This document shows, one piece after another, positions 10,168 to 22,036 of a stretch of 64,000 nt of DNA. How positions within the stretch are numbered: position 1 is the first letter of the stretch; each line of letters starts with the position of its first letter. Made by a program: the position numbers and the translations under genes. The stretch comes from Acanthosoma haemorrhoidale (lineage: Eukaryota; Arthropoda; Insecta; Hemiptera; Acanthosomatidae). Under the pieces are notes generated by a model. It saw only the letters and a program-made list of their open reading frames with translations. It searched no databases and was not told the DNA's origin. The stretch lies in assembly GCA_930367205.1 (NCBI GenBank), contig OV884009.1:36093841-36157840 (forward strand), written 5' to 3'.

Positions 10168-12090
10168 TCAGTATTGAACTAATCAAAGATAGACCACATG
10201 ATCTCAAACAATGATTAACTGAGATCATTTATGTGTGCTGCAGAAAATTGTGCTGCGACATATTGTACTAAACAGCCATGACTGAACGTGTAGGGGGCAT
10301 GTATACGGAGCAGACCTGGGCAATAAATGACCTAGCTGATAAATTCAGTTTGTACCTTCCCTTGACTGAATTTTATTGAGGTGACTAACTGCCCCGGAAC
10401 GCCGTCCTGAGGAACTCGTTGTTAGAAATAAATGGTCCTTCCTGAGCTTAAAGAAAGACCCAGATTTAATTTCACGGCCACTTCTCTGCCTGCAATTTAA
10501 AAGGAAATCAAAGGAAATAAAACCCTGGTAAATCTAGTCGTTCCCGGAAACTGTAGCTTAAGACATTAAACGCATGAAATATTATTTATCTTTATTAATC
10601 CAACTCTGCCAATTTTCGCTCCAATTATTATATTATTATAGTGTGATGATGTTAATATGCTATAATTCATAGTCACTTATTATTTAACGTAATGATGTTT
10701 ATAAAATTCTCTTTTTTTAGATTATTCGTATTGGGTAATTGACTTATATGTGTCAAATTAAATTTTCTATGCGATAAGGTAATATGATTTCGTATTTTTG
10801 TATTTTGTATTCATAAAATATCGTCGTTTCCCATAACAAAAATTCACTGTCAAGCAGTAAAACTTTTGACACCTAAAGCCAAGTTGATACGAGATAGGCC
10901 CTGCAAACATAAGAGAATAATTAAAATATAAATCACTCCCTGAAATCAGCACAATCTCGGTGTGCCTCGACATAAGGAAGGGGGTGAACCCGTGAAGAGA
11001 GCTCAAACACAGCGGAAACTACAGCAAAGAGTCTACCCAATTTGGCTGGAGTTTAAGCTACTTACACAAGTTCAGGGTCAAATTTATAGCCGAGAGATGA
11101 GAATCACGTTGAGGTGTTCGTGCCGCTGATATTTAGATCCAACGGATCAAGATTTTAGCATCACAAAGCGGAATTGTCTCAACAATATTATTTAACAAAT
11201 ATATATTTTATTTGTTTGATACAGCAATGGTATAAACTGTGATCTAATGACTTATTATTATTTTATGGGCTCTAAGACATAAATATCAAATCCATACGAT
11301 CCACACTAATGGTTTTTAAGTATAGATTAGTTTAGTTCTAAAATTATTTATGTTTCTTATAGCATTGCCATCATCCTTGCCCCGAGCGTCTGTGGATCTC
11401 TCCTGGCCCTTTAACCAGCTTGCGGAGGAAATTACCTTGGGAGTGGGGAGGGGTTTGCTTGAATGTTGATAAGAATGGAAATTGTAGTATGAACGAATCC
11501 TTTCATCCCAATTAATAATGCTGTTAAATCGAATTTTAATTTTTAAAATATAGATCTTATTATACAATAATGTTGGCGTGACAGGAAACAAAGTACATTC
11601 CTACAAAACACCTTGAATTATTGATTGGTCATAGCGATGTAGTACACTCATCGTACGGTCCTCAGGCCGCAATGAGGTTAGAATGGGGGGTTTAAGCCCC
11701 TTTCACGCATAAAATGAGTCAGTATAGAGGATTACAACCAATGAATCCAGAGAGTTATTCAACAACCCCCTTTGTGCCGCTAGGGATTGAGAAGCAGTCA
11801 CGGACCAAGTCTACCCACTTGACACTTCTTTCATCCCCTATGCTGCACAGATGCCCAACCACTTCAATTGGCGTTCTCCACTTCTACAGTAATTGTCAGC
11901 TAATCCTGTCAGCGCGCAATTTGTTCTTGTCTTACCATGAATGGTAGGTAACTCATTTCGTCTTCCGGAATTCTGTGTCATTTTCATCCAGCTTTAAATA
12001 TTCTTTAGAAGATCTGGGAGAAAGGCAGTCTTAAAGACCCTCAGTTTAGCTGAGGTACCTGTTTGTCAATGAAAGTAGATGAGATCTGGT
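10168..12090. other. Unassigned stretch
   Basis: Mixed AT-rich and moderately GC-rich sequence. Block 11630-11960 is GC-richer with a 77-codon frame lacking any motif. No repeat partners or RNA genes recognised. Confidence 0.35.
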
Positions 12091-12091
12091 A

Positions 12092-12622
12092 CTACGCCTG
12101 TGGAAATTTCTTCTTCTTCTTCTTAATAATAGTGGTAAGAAACTTGTGGCTTCTACATACAGGATGTAACAATTTCTTGTTCCTGCGGACTATCAAGTAT
12201 GTGTGTAACCTTACTTTCATTCTTCCTTTTTTTTTCAATATATAATTACTCTCTCCATTCACCCCCCACTGCACATTCAATTTCTTCCTGTGAATTATCG
12301 ACCAGCACAACCTCTTGGGTGATTGGATCTGGACTACTATAATATTCCAGCAACCAACCATGTCTTTTGAGGCCTGAAATACAGAGTAATTTTCCTGTAA
12401 AAGAATGCATTTCAAATATCCTGCCATGGGAGTGTAACAATGTATTACAAAAATTACATTGAAGGGTTGCTTACCAACCATCAAGGGTAATATCCCAATA
12501 GTGATGGAAGATACGAAGTTATGAAAAGAAAATTGGAATGTCATATAGGTAGAGATATTGAATGATTGTGGTCTTCGATGGATTTTGCGCTTGGAACATG
12601 GCAATCGGCAGAGCATGGTCAA
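12092..12622 (-). other. 176-codon open frame of unknown status
   Basis: An open minus-strand frame, long for this region. Its C-terminus is a lysine run produced by a CTT repeat at 12108-12122, and the protein has no recognisable domain. A second minus-strand frame (12440-12246) overlaps it and could follow a splice-acceptor-like TGTATTTCAG. I do not recognise either product. Chance openness is the likelier explanation, but this is the longest frame in the window not explained by a repeat. Confidence 0.15.
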
Positions 12623-14226
12623 CTCACGGAGAAATCATCAGTACCGAATGATACAAAAACATATTAGTCACATCCTTTTCGAACGAAGGCATCAATTATC
12701 CTGATCGATGCTACAGACAGATCGTATCACTGGCCATGGTATAAGAAATACACTGGTAGAGGATAGTGATAAATCATCTACTAAAGGCTTCAAATTACAA
12801 TAAAATATAACGCAAGATGAAATAAAAACGCAAAAAAAATAAAAGGTATAATAATAATTTGATTTAGTTGATAGTATAGTTAAATTTAATACTGGAAGTC
12901 AAAGTCGGATGTAGGAGAATGGATTCAACATTATATAACACTAGAAAACGTAGTTCTAGAAATGCAACACAAAGGTAATATTAAAAATAAATCTATAACT
13001 TCATGGCTGGTCGCGATTTATGATGTCATGTTTTCTGATGATGGCACTATTCGAGGTTTCCTTTGATACATCAGCAATGCCAAAGATGCTGGGGAGCAAA
13101 ACTTCGCCTGTGCTGAGCATGTGAGTTTTTTGGCATGTGAGGATTGCGAAGCTCTCCGGAAATGGACGCTCACTCACTGCAGTTCCTTCAAATTTTAAGT
13201 AATTATCTACAAAAATTCAATAAAGGTAGGTAAATGTCAACGTGATTGAAAATAAAAAAGAAGATATGATACAACCCTTCCCCCTTCTCATGTTTTTGAT
13301 ATCAGTATTATTTATATTTTTTTCAAAACCTTTATAATTACATAAATAATCTCAAAACGACAGACAAACTGTTTCTTAAAGATAATTATTTTCCAATACA
13401 TACCATTTTATGTACATATAATATGAAATATCTGTTTAAAATTAAATCTTACGAACTATTAAATTATTTCCTATGTTAAAATGATATTTATTATCGATTC
13501 TACATGTTTCGATGACTACCAAGCCAGAATCAGGAAAAATTTATATGTGTATTTATGTTTTCTAGCCCCGTCCAGCGGATAAATTTTTTTTGCGTTGGTC
13601 GATTTCAGTCTATCAAGTCTGTTGGCCATTACTTTTCAATTAATTTCACATTAAGGGAACGATGGTTTCCGTACAGTTAGCCCCGGAATACCATTAATCC
13701 TCCGAAACAGTTGAGGATCTTCCTACAAAAATGACCATTTTTTTTAGGTTTATCTCTTTTTTGTACTAGAAAAATCAATCTTTGCACGAGCGTGTCGGTA
13801 GCAGGTACGAGGGAGATTAAACTGTTATTTATCAGCCACTGAAAGGTTTTAGCTGCCAGCTAATAAGCTTCAGGATACCGGTTCTGAAATTTGTTTTGTT
13901 TTTCAAATCAAACCCCGTTTGAGGTTTTCAAATCAATTAGTTTCCTAGATGCTTTGGTCATTCGATTCCTAGCGGTATAAAGCTGCAAGTCAACGAGTCA
14001 ACTTCTAGCATCCAGCCGAACTCTTTAGTCTTTCAGATAAGACAATTCATTTGAACCCCGATACTCTGTATGATCCATCGCCTCGGTAACATACCTAAAA
14101 GCTGCAAACCGGTCAAATTGTTCGGCACTCACGGACTGCAGTTTACTCATTCTCCGACCGTTTCGCTATGTGGTACAGACCAGAGAAGGGACATGAGTTG
14201 GGATGGTGAGTAGTTCCAGGATCTCA
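12623..14226. other. Unassigned stretch
   Basis: AT-rich up to 13660, then a moderately GC-richer stretch (13660-14220) without frames. Nothing recognised. Confidence 0.35.
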
Positions 14227-14555
14227 TCACATATCTACATATATACAATAGATCACGATGCCACCACCACTTAAGGCAAGGAGGTGGATTGCATGGTTGA
14301 ATGTTACTCCTGAGTATATAGGTATTGGATGTACGGATAGGTTTTCGTGGAAATTTCCCAATATTGAAGTTATATGTTCATGGACTATATTTACTTTAAT
14401 ATCACTGCTAAGGGATAACTTTGTGATGTACAAGGAATTGAAAACCATGGTTCCAAGGACTTTGGATTGGAATGTTTTGAATACGTTTGGTGTTCGGAAG
14501 TTTGGCTTTTTTGTTCCATATCCCCTTGTTACAAATTTATATATGTACAAAATAT
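14227..14555 (-). pseudogene. Diverged Jockey-like RT C-terminal fragment
   Basis: The minus-strand frame of 107 codons (14550 to 14227) aligns block by block with the LINE-A RT C-terminus although the DNA is strongly diverged. YGTKKPNF corresponds to LWGTAKKSN, FQSKVLGTMV to FQSKVLRTIV, and GNFHENLSVHPIP to MKFHSNLSNHPNP. The order and spacing are right, so this is a fragment of a related but separate or much older Jockey-clade LINE. It lacks the YADD palm motif and the N-terminal endonuclease. A 99-codon plus-strand frame over the same bases is taken as the shadow. Confidence 0.6.
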
Positions 14556-15412
14556 AGATTCTACAAATGAATCTATTTACAATTACTTCATTGTATTTCC
14601 TGTAGCTTGGCTACATTTTATACAAATCTTAATATACAAAAGAGTGATCTGCAATGCACAAAAGTATAATGATGTACATTATACATTAATGGACTGAATC
14701 TATTAAAAGACACCTTATTTATTAAAAACATAAAAATAACAAGTGAGTATATAGCGGGGCACCGTACGACAGAGCTGGCCGGAGGACACATTTATATATC
14801 ACTAGTCTGAGACGCAACGACAAGCTGGGTGAAGTGAGCAAGTGGTGAATCCAAGATCTCTGTCGTATTTTTTCTATTGTTACTAAAATTAGTATAGAAA
14901 TGGAGATGCCTATCCATTTGGATGCCCAGATAGTACACTGAGAAAGCCGGTGAGTTCTCCTGCCCTCCTATACACGGCAGTTCTAGTTCAAATCAGTTCA
15001 AAGCTGATTGTATAGCTGGAAATTGGTTTCAATAGCGGCATTGCAGTTTTTATTAAGCAGTCTGTAAAGTTTCCCAAAACGTCTGAAACTCTTTTATGTG
15101 GGTTTCACGTCAGACTTTAACCTAGATAAAAACCATAGAACAATGTTGGATTTAGGAAGTGGTATCGATTTGAAGGTGATCTTTGTTAAAAGGTGATGTG
15201 AGTACGCGTTTGCGAGGTCCAGTTCTCTACTTCTGCGAGGAGGTTGTTCACATTCGTGCTTAAAGTTTTGTACTAAATTTTTTTTAAATAACTACGAACT
15301 TGGTTTTTGCTATTTTTTGCATTACAATCCCAAATTCTATACGAAAAATAATCCAACTCTTACTGTTTATACATTGTAAAAATTAAATATTTCAAATATC
15401 GTTTATTTATTG
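14556..15412. other. Unassigned stretch
   Basis: No gene or repeat copy recognised. Poly-T near 15278. Confidence 0.35.
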
Positions 15413-15480
15413 TTGCATTGTTGTTGTGTTGGTGACGTTTCGCCAATTCATTCAACCTCTGCATTATGAATCATATTATC
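15413..15480 (-). mobile_element. Possible second Penelope-like terminal fragment
   Basis: On the minus strand, AATTGGCGAAACGTCACC is followed by an AACACAACAACAATG tract. The GAAACGTC word and the downstream ACAACAATG resemble the fragment at 8040-8150. The upstream CATAATGC would be a degraded counterpart of the TGATGATGC core. Too short for certainty. Confidence 0.3.
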
Positions 15481-16129
15481 TTTAAATTCATCATTATATT
15501 ATTCCACTATTGCATAATGCATTGGTAACTTCACTATGATAGATCGACCCTTTTTTAAGAATGTTATGATAAAAAAATATTTCTTTGGTCCACCAAAACT
15601 AGCACCACATTGTTTGGAAAGGTTTCGCAATGATAATATTAAAATTCTAGTCGGATCTACTCCGAGTATTAGAGTGCTTTACAATATAATCAAACTTTTA
15701 TTTCAATTAACTTGCAAGTCATGCCATGGGTTAAGCGTCTTCTGCTCTACAGAATATATGTTTAAAATTCCAGAACACTCGTGCAGATTTTCAGTCACTA
15801 TGACCAAGTCAAACAGGACAAAAACAAACAATAGACTGTACCTGTTAGACTGTATAGCCTTCCTTCGAACAGGTATTTGATTTTTTCTAGCGGCAATCAT
15901 AAAAACAAATGAATCCACCCTTGACTGACTGGTGGCCAGGAAGTGCCCACATATCGGCTGCCTATGGCACACGAGAAGGCCTTATCGGCCACCCATACAT
16001 CATTGTACGACAATGTGGTCTCATCACATGCTTCGCCAACGCTTTGATCCACGCGTTAATGGCTTCATTCCATTATAAAACTGTAAAAAAAAACACACTG
16101 TTTGATTTGCAAACAATTCTTTAATCCTT
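15481..16129. other. Unassigned stretch
   Basis: The 114-codon plus-strand frame (15536-15880) and an overlapping 89-codon minus-strand frame show no motif. The GC-richer 15905-16070 has a 71-codon plus-strand frame, also unrecognised. Confidence 0.3.
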
Positions 16130-16395
16130 GGCGATACTTCCGATGACGAGGTATACCGAGGCCGACCGAAAGCCATAGATAGTGGCGCTGAAGTATTATT
16201 AGCACTTTGTGTTACCTCTCTACCTCAAATTCCGCTTTCTTAGTCAGATTCACTACCTTTTTATTCAAGTAGCTACTCATTTATCCTCGTGAGGCTCCTA
16301 CCAGAAGCGATCTACTAACGAACAAATCCTAGACGGGAACCAGGGTCTCTCCGATTAGAAATCAGTATGGTAACTTGATGCAGAGTTGGTCAGTC
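16130..16395 (-). mobile_element. tRNA-derived SINE (copy 2), near full length
   Basis: Minus-strand copy of the SINE. A degraded tRNA-like head at the right (complement of GATTTCTAATCGG, an anticodon-arm-like segment) leads to GAGGATAAATGAGTAGCTAC, then AGAAAGCGGAATTTGAGGTA and the GGTCGGCCTCGGTA-like end. The layout matches 50465-50735 throughout. The poly-III boxes in the head are degraded. Confidence 0.65.
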
Positions 16396-16730
16396 GGTTT
16401 TATTGACTTCTTGTAATTATAAATAAAATTCATATTGTTACTCCGGGAGGGCTATAATTTGATACCCTCCTAAAAATAATAATAAATATTTGTTTTAATA
16501 CAACTAATTAATTACTTTTTCTCATGATTTATAGTGATAGGTATGTTTGCCTTCACTTCTATAAACCAGACGAGTACTTGATGTAAATTATCATGTCTCT
16601 AGCTTGAACAGTTCAACCTACTACTACTTAGTAGTCTAGTGACAGACATACTACTGAAAATACTCAACAGAACTCTAAGACCGTCACTATAGTTTTGATC
16701 AAAAACCCTTTATTATTACTTATTACTTAT
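16396..16730. other. Unassigned spacer
   Basis: AT-rich spacer between the SINE and LINE-A copy 4; nothing recognised. Confidence 0.3.
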
Positions 16731-17573
16731 TACGGTACTTGGCTTCCATCTCGACAAACGACTGACCTGGAACCCACGTACGAGACTAAAAAGACAAGAA
16801 CTAAACAGACGCTTTTGACAACTGTACAGACTACTTCAAAGGACATCCCATCTCTCAATAGAAAATAAACTACTAATCTACAAAGTTATACTTAAACCAA
16901 TCTGGACATACGGAATAGAGCTATGGGGGACAGCAAAAAATTCGAACATCAAGCGTATCCAATCCTTTCAATTAAAAGTCCTGAGAACAATGCCCCTTAT
17001 TACGTCAGCAACAAAACCTTTTTTTTTTTTTTTTTTTTTTACCCCTTCCTGGGCTTTCGCCCACACGGGGAATCCTCATGGCCCGTGAAGCGGGCGCATG
17101 GGTCTGCTCGTCGACTATGGTGCGCGTATTCCGTGCAATGGGTGTTTGCAACGGTCAGCACACCTTGGGAATTCTGTTTTTTTTTTTTTTATTTCATTCC
17201 ATAACACATTCCCACATCCCAAGCAACAAAACCCTTCATAATTATCTTAATATACCCTACATTCTAGAACTCATCCCTTCCAAGTTTATGAAATTCCACA
17301 GTAGCCTTTCCAACCACCCTAATCCTGTAGCACAGTCTTTGCACTGCGCCACTCATCCCTATAATCCTCCTCGGAGACTGAAACGGCAGTGGCCTCGTGA
17401 CCTGCTATAATCGCGTGACAGTGGGAGTCCTGGCAATGGCCAGTTTTTCTAATCATGTCCTATTGTATGAATGAGCGAGTGAATGATGACTGTAAATATG
17501 GTATGAATGAGATCATTTATCTGTATTATTATTGCCTTATAAAAGGCAGATTGTAATCATTGCACAATAAAGA
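16731..17573 (+). mobile_element. LINE-A copy 4, interrupted by a nested insertion
   Basis: Plus-strand Jockey-type LINE fragment. It starts in the RT (TWNPRTRL-like codons) and continues through LYRLLQRTSHLSIENK and LKPIWTYGIELWGTA. The RT C-terminus is split by a 203-bp insert at 17019-17221, then resumes with HPNPVAQSLHCATHP and RRLKRQWPRDLL before a stop near 17410. The 3' UTR has lost about 150 bases (a junction at about 17462 joins CATGTCCT directly to ATTGTATGAATGAGC). It ends at ATAAAG near 17572. The frames read across the insert are chimeric artefacts. Confidence 0.85.
17007..17233 (-). mobile_element. Nested poly-A retroelement with 12-bp target duplication
   Basis: The target duplication AGCAACAAAACC occurs at 17007-17018 and 17222-17233. 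The intact LINE-A copies at 53.04 and 57.29 kb carry the uninterrupted site. The insert ends in about 22 T's at its left edge, so it is a minus-strand poly-A retrocopy. On the minus strand it has a leader of about 30 bases, an internal A-run of about 15, then a GC-rich body. The body has two hairpins: GCCCG-CTTCA-CGGGC, and TGGGC closed by a GAAA tetraloop on GCCCA. A frame of 43 codons is open to a stop directly before the terminal A-run (ends PCGRKPRKG). It could be the 3' end of another LINE or a SINE; I do not recognise it. Confidence 0.8.
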
Positions 17574-19284
17574 ATGTAAATATTTTTAGACCACTTAAAA
17601 CCGCCTTCCAATCAATAAAATAAATAAATTGAATAGTTATGAAAAATGGTCTGAAACATTATTGAAATTATTGTTACGTTATTGCCAATAATGTGTATTT
17701 AACTATTGGGATAAACGCTTCATTTTAATTCTGTTTTCATACTTCCCGTAAGTTTGTATAATTAAAAACCAATCTTTACACTCCGTTGTTGACTATTCCT
17801 TTAAATTTTCAGTATAGGAAAATCATTCACACCTGAATTAAAGTAGAGCCACTCCCTACGAGCTCGGCGAATAAAAATCGTTGATTTTCGTAAAAGCTAA
17901 TTTTTGTTTAATTCATCCTTTTATCTCTCCACAGCTGTTTTATTTCTTAATACATAAACTTCACACCGGGACCGTATCAACATTATGTTTCTGGTTGCTG
18001 CAGAGAAAAATGGAGCTCATTAATGCCGAATATCAGTGAGAGGAAAATGAGAAATGAAAACTCAGACGAAAGTAACTGAGAGCCAGGATAGCTACTCCGT
18101 AGTGTCTAACCACGTCGAGTTAAAGGAGCACTTGTCGTTCAGTGAGCAAAATTGTTTAACAGAAAAAAAGTATTTTTGTTACGTAATATGTATGCAGTGA
18201 TTTATTAACAAACATATTTATGTTTAGTGTCACAGTCTAACCCCGCCAGTCGGTGTATAACCATATTTAATTTGTTTATAATTATAATTCTGGATTGGAA
18301 TTAAAATTATACATTTACTAAAGTTAAATATGGCCTTTATCAAATATTTAAGTTTACCTTAATAAAACCAAATTAAGTCCAATATGAAAAACATAATTAA
18401 AAGTTTAATTACAGCTTCATTACGATTTTGAAGGCAGTTTAAATGAATTTTTGTAATTTCAGTGTACTAATTAAGTCATACATTACATTGTATTAATCAC
18501 GAAGTTGAGATATTTAATTTGATAAATTAATATTATATAAAAGGATACGAAAATATTTATTTTTAATTACTAGTAAGTGATTCGTTCTTTATTTTTCGTG
18601 GGTTTGATTTTATTTTTAGAATATTTAAGGCATAAAGGCAATTTTTGTCTTGGTAGGGTGTGAGACACGAACGTGTGTTCTCACTGAGGAAAAGTTGTTT
18701 TTTTTCTCAATCCCTATGAGTATTATTGTTTAAAACGAATATTATAAACAGAATATAATGTTTTCTGAGGGTTGCTCCTTCTACTGCACAACTTATGCAT
18801 TATAAGGAGTGCATTGCTAAAAAACTAACACACTTTTTGTTGTTAAAAAGCAGGGTTACCGATCTGTTCACCTTAGTTGTATAGTTTGTATTTAGGTACA
18901 TGGAATTTTTAAAGGCATTTAGTAAGTTCGGCCCAACCGTGACTTTACTTACCATCTTTGTGCTAGGGAGAACTTGTCGGTTAGGTTAATTCGGTTTCCA
19001 ACAGAGAGGGCTCAGTTTAAAATTTACCTTCACACTTTCCTGTAAAATGTAATCCATATATGTGAAACTGAGAGAGAGTAAAAAATTAAGTATTCGAACG
19101 CAAGTTTGATGAAATTTTTAAAGACTTTTTTGTAATTATAGTCGACTAATTCCCCAACGCAACCAATTAATAATAATTACCACTATTATCTAGGTAATTA
19201 AGTATTAAAACCGGAATGGAAATTTAAGAACGTGGGCATGTAAAATACAAAGAATAAATATCAGATCTCATCTATGCATTTAGA
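17574..19284. other. AT-rich unassigned stretch
   Basis: No frame, RNA gene or repeat copy recognised. Confidence 0.35.
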
Positions 19285-19287
19285 ATA

Positions 19288-20025
19288 GAAAAAAATCTTT
19301 ATTCTAGGACCATGTCCCCTCTAAATAATAACAGCACGCAAATAAATAATACAGCTCTCAACAACAAAAAATAAACAATACATAACGTCGGGGGGGGGGA
19401 TAATAATAAAAAAAGAGTATACATCAAATTAAAAAGTATCGTTCAAGAATTTGTTTAAGTAATAAAATAAAATCCCTAAAAATTAGTCGTTAATATTTTT
19501 AAAGGTTGCAGTTATCGGTTTATCGACAGAATATTGTAAGTAATAACATATAGTTAAAATAATAATTAAATTAGATAATAATAAAATACTAAAAAAGAAT
19601 GCAAAGATCTATGGCGAGTAAGCCTCTGAGTGGTAAGGTGTTAGAATAGGAGGTCTTTAAAAGTACGTAAGAATGAAGCGTGGCGCATATCAAGAAGGAG
19701 AGTCGTACAGCGAGCTAGAATGGAGTATTCGACCACCCCTGCGGTTATGTGGGAAGGGTATAAAGCTCAGAAAGGATCTTGTGCACCAGGGATAGATTGA
19801 GGATTTAAACTGTAGGATATTTTAAATATAAGGAGGGTGCACAGTTTGGAAAAGAAATTATTGTCTAAGGAGAGAGGTTTTCATGGCATAGGGGTGTGAT
19901 TCACGGGTACAACGCGGAATTTTGTAGTCAAATCTAACAAAACTATTCATGACTCTCTTCAACCTTTTGCCGAGTCCTACCGAGAGGCCCCCCTGTACCG
20001 CGCAGACGAAGCCAATTTGAGAGAA
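19288..20025 (-). pseudogene. LINE-C: RT C-terminal region and 3' UTR
   Basis: Minus-strand remnant of a second LINE type (CR1/L2-like by layout). A frame reading down from about 20009 gives RLKRVMNSFVRFDYKIPR, then HPYAMKTSLLRQ, further recognisable segments and only about five stops in 135 codons, far fewer than chance in this AT-rich DNA. A noncoding tail with a C/G run at 19390 follows. It ends with GGGACATGGTCCTAGAATAA then AGATTTTTT at about 19288. The same terminal block (GGACGTAGTCCTAGGATAAT) ends the fragment at 23.2 kb. The C-terminal codons APRFILTYF recur as PPRFILPNF at 41.4 kb. Confidence 0.6.
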
Positions 20026-20451
20026 AAAGGAAGGAATTTACCAGTCATTTTTACCATCTTGATGATTTCTAAGAGAGAAACCAAAGTCATACTAGATATT
20101 ATTTTCAACCCATTGAATAGTTTTAAATTTCATAAACATTCTGAACCAAAAATGCGATTTCGGAATTAAAAACCCTAAATTAGGAAGGCTGTAGGCAATT
20201 ACAGCCCTTAAACGGGGCCCACTTTATGAATGACCATCGTTTACTGGTAGGTAGCCAGAGGGGAGGGGCTTTAACTTCATTCGGGTAGAATGTGACCTGT
20301 AGGTACGCAAAAGTCTGTATCTATGCTTGTTATACAATAGCGATCGTAAAAACGAATAAATAGAACTGATCTTTTAAAGATAAATCCTTTTTTTTTTGAT
20401 TTTTGGTTAAAATACAAGAAATGAGGAGACGAAAAGTTTTTATATTGAAAC
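20026..20451. other. Unassigned spacer
   Basis: No feature recognised. A short T-run occurs near 20390. Confidence 0.3.
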
Positions 20452-20577
20452 TTCTTTACTGTGCTAAAATTACAATCTGCCTTATTAGGCAATAAGTAAT
20501 TGTGATAAATGTTCTAATTCATACCATACAATTTTCATTCACTCACTCATGCATACAGTACAAACATCCCAGAGGCT
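20452..20577 (-). mobile_element. LINE-A copy 5, 3' UTR tip
   Basis: Minus-strand 3' tip of LINE-A. TTCTTTACTGTGC leads into TTACAATCTGCCTTATTAGG, then the TCATTCACTCACTCATGCAT block, with 5' truncation at the CCCAGAGGC word. About 125 bases. Confidence 0.85.
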
Positions 20578-21829
20578 AGACAAAAAGGTAAGCGTGTAAA
20601 GATTCCACCCTGTTTAGTTAATAAAACAGGTTAACGAGGCCTTGAGGTAGTCATAAAAGTTAATGTTTAAGATTTCTCAAGTTTCAGAAGAAATTTAGAA
20701 TCTTTAATTTTTCAGAGACAGTTTTAAAAAATTATTTCAAATATGTTTGAAGGCCCAGCCTTGGGTATCTAACTAACACATTCTAATTCTTCTGAACGTC
20801 TCTTTTGATCAATTTTTTTAGCTGTATACAATTTAAATATAATATACTTGTTAGTGGCAGTTTCCATTAACCTACGTTCCTTAAAAATTATTCAATTTTT
20901 CATATCAGATCATTCATTTATTTTTATTCAGATCAGTTTCAGTCAAAAATGACGAGTAGTTTTTTTTATAATTGATTAATAAGTTTTATGGAACTGACTC
21001 TGATTCGATCTGTATCGATATTGTTCTTTTACTTTTACACATATTACCAAAATACAACTTATTTAAATAATAGTTAACAGTAAAAGACAATCTCAACTGT
21101 AACAGGGGAAAATAGAGAGGTAACTGATTGCGGAAAATAGCACTAGGCAGTTTTTAACAAAACTATTTCATTTCACTCGTGATCCCCAGAGATCACTGGA
21201 AATAACTATTGCTAAGCATACAAACAGTCCTTTTAAATATGTATGCAGACAAGCCTACGGAAGGGAATGTGTATTTTGTGATATCTCATTTTGAAATATT
21301 AAAGTTAAGGCATTTTATACAGCCTCATTAAATATTCATACATGTGAAATATTGCTACATGATCTCACATGGAAATGGGTAAAAATACATCGTTCCAGGT
21401 AACTCCTACTTGTGCTGGTATTCGGTAGGCAACACAAAGGTATGGGGAAAATTAACCCCCATCCCCCACGTAATGTTTATCGGTGGCACTGGGGATGGTT
21501 ATTTCAGCTGAAAATGGCCAGTCGTCGCTCCGTTCCTTGGCAAAAAGCCACCCCTTTTTAATACCAATAACCTCATTTATTTGACGGATTTTTGTTTCTG
21601 TACATAATTTACTGTATTATTCCTACAGTTTTTTTTGCATTAACTTTTCTCTAATGTCTCGCCTTAAGGTAATTACTTATTGTAGTGGATTTAGCATAGG
21701 TCATTTTTGCTGTTTACTTATGCGCAATAATCATCTCAAACCAAGTTAAATTTTACAGTTAATATTAAAAATGTTCATTTAGACGTAACAAAATCCATGG
21801 TGTGACATTTCATGAGCAGTTAGGACCAA
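20578..21829. other. Unassigned stretch with one GC-richer island
   Basis: AT-rich except for about 21410-21560, which contains C-run and G-run motifs (TTAACCCCCATCCCCC) and no frame. Nothing else recognised. Confidence 0.35.
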
Positions 21830-22036
21830 CATAAGGTTAACCTGATTAGCTCTAGACTAGGTAATTTGGTTTTCTAAATCCACTACATATTTATTGAAAT
21901 AGCTACTCATTTATCCTCACGAGGCTGAGATGACCTAGACCAGACCCATTCTCTAAAATCCTTCAGCAATATATAGGGATCGAACCCGTGCCCACGAGTT
22001 AGAAGTGGGCCTTATAACCACTAGACCACGGGGACT
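21830..22036 (-). mobile_element. tRNA-derived SINE (copy 3), best tRNA head
   Basis: Minus-strand SINE. The head is a tRNA-like sequence (22036 to about 21966) with a perfect A-box TGGTCTAGTGG (22018-22028) and a near-perfect B-box GGTTCGATCCC (21976-21986, 10 of 11 positions), 31 bases apart. Both are the internal RNA polymerase III promoter elements. Between them, CCCACTTCTAACTCGTGGG forms an anticodon-arm-like stem. The acceptor and T stems do not pair well, so it is not a working tRNA. The body AGCCTCGTGAGGATAAATGA then GTAGCTATT follows, shared with the 16.3, 24.6 and 50.5 kb copies. Confidence 0.7.

Noticed and set aside
16923..17410. Two overlapping frames of 93 and 110 codons
   Set aside because: Both are chimeras of LINE-A RT codons and the nested insert with its T-runs; the phenylalanine runs are translated poly-T.
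21966..22036. Functional tRNA gene
   Set aside because: A- and B-boxes are good, but the acceptor and T stems do not pair and the sequence continues into a SINE body seen in other copies.
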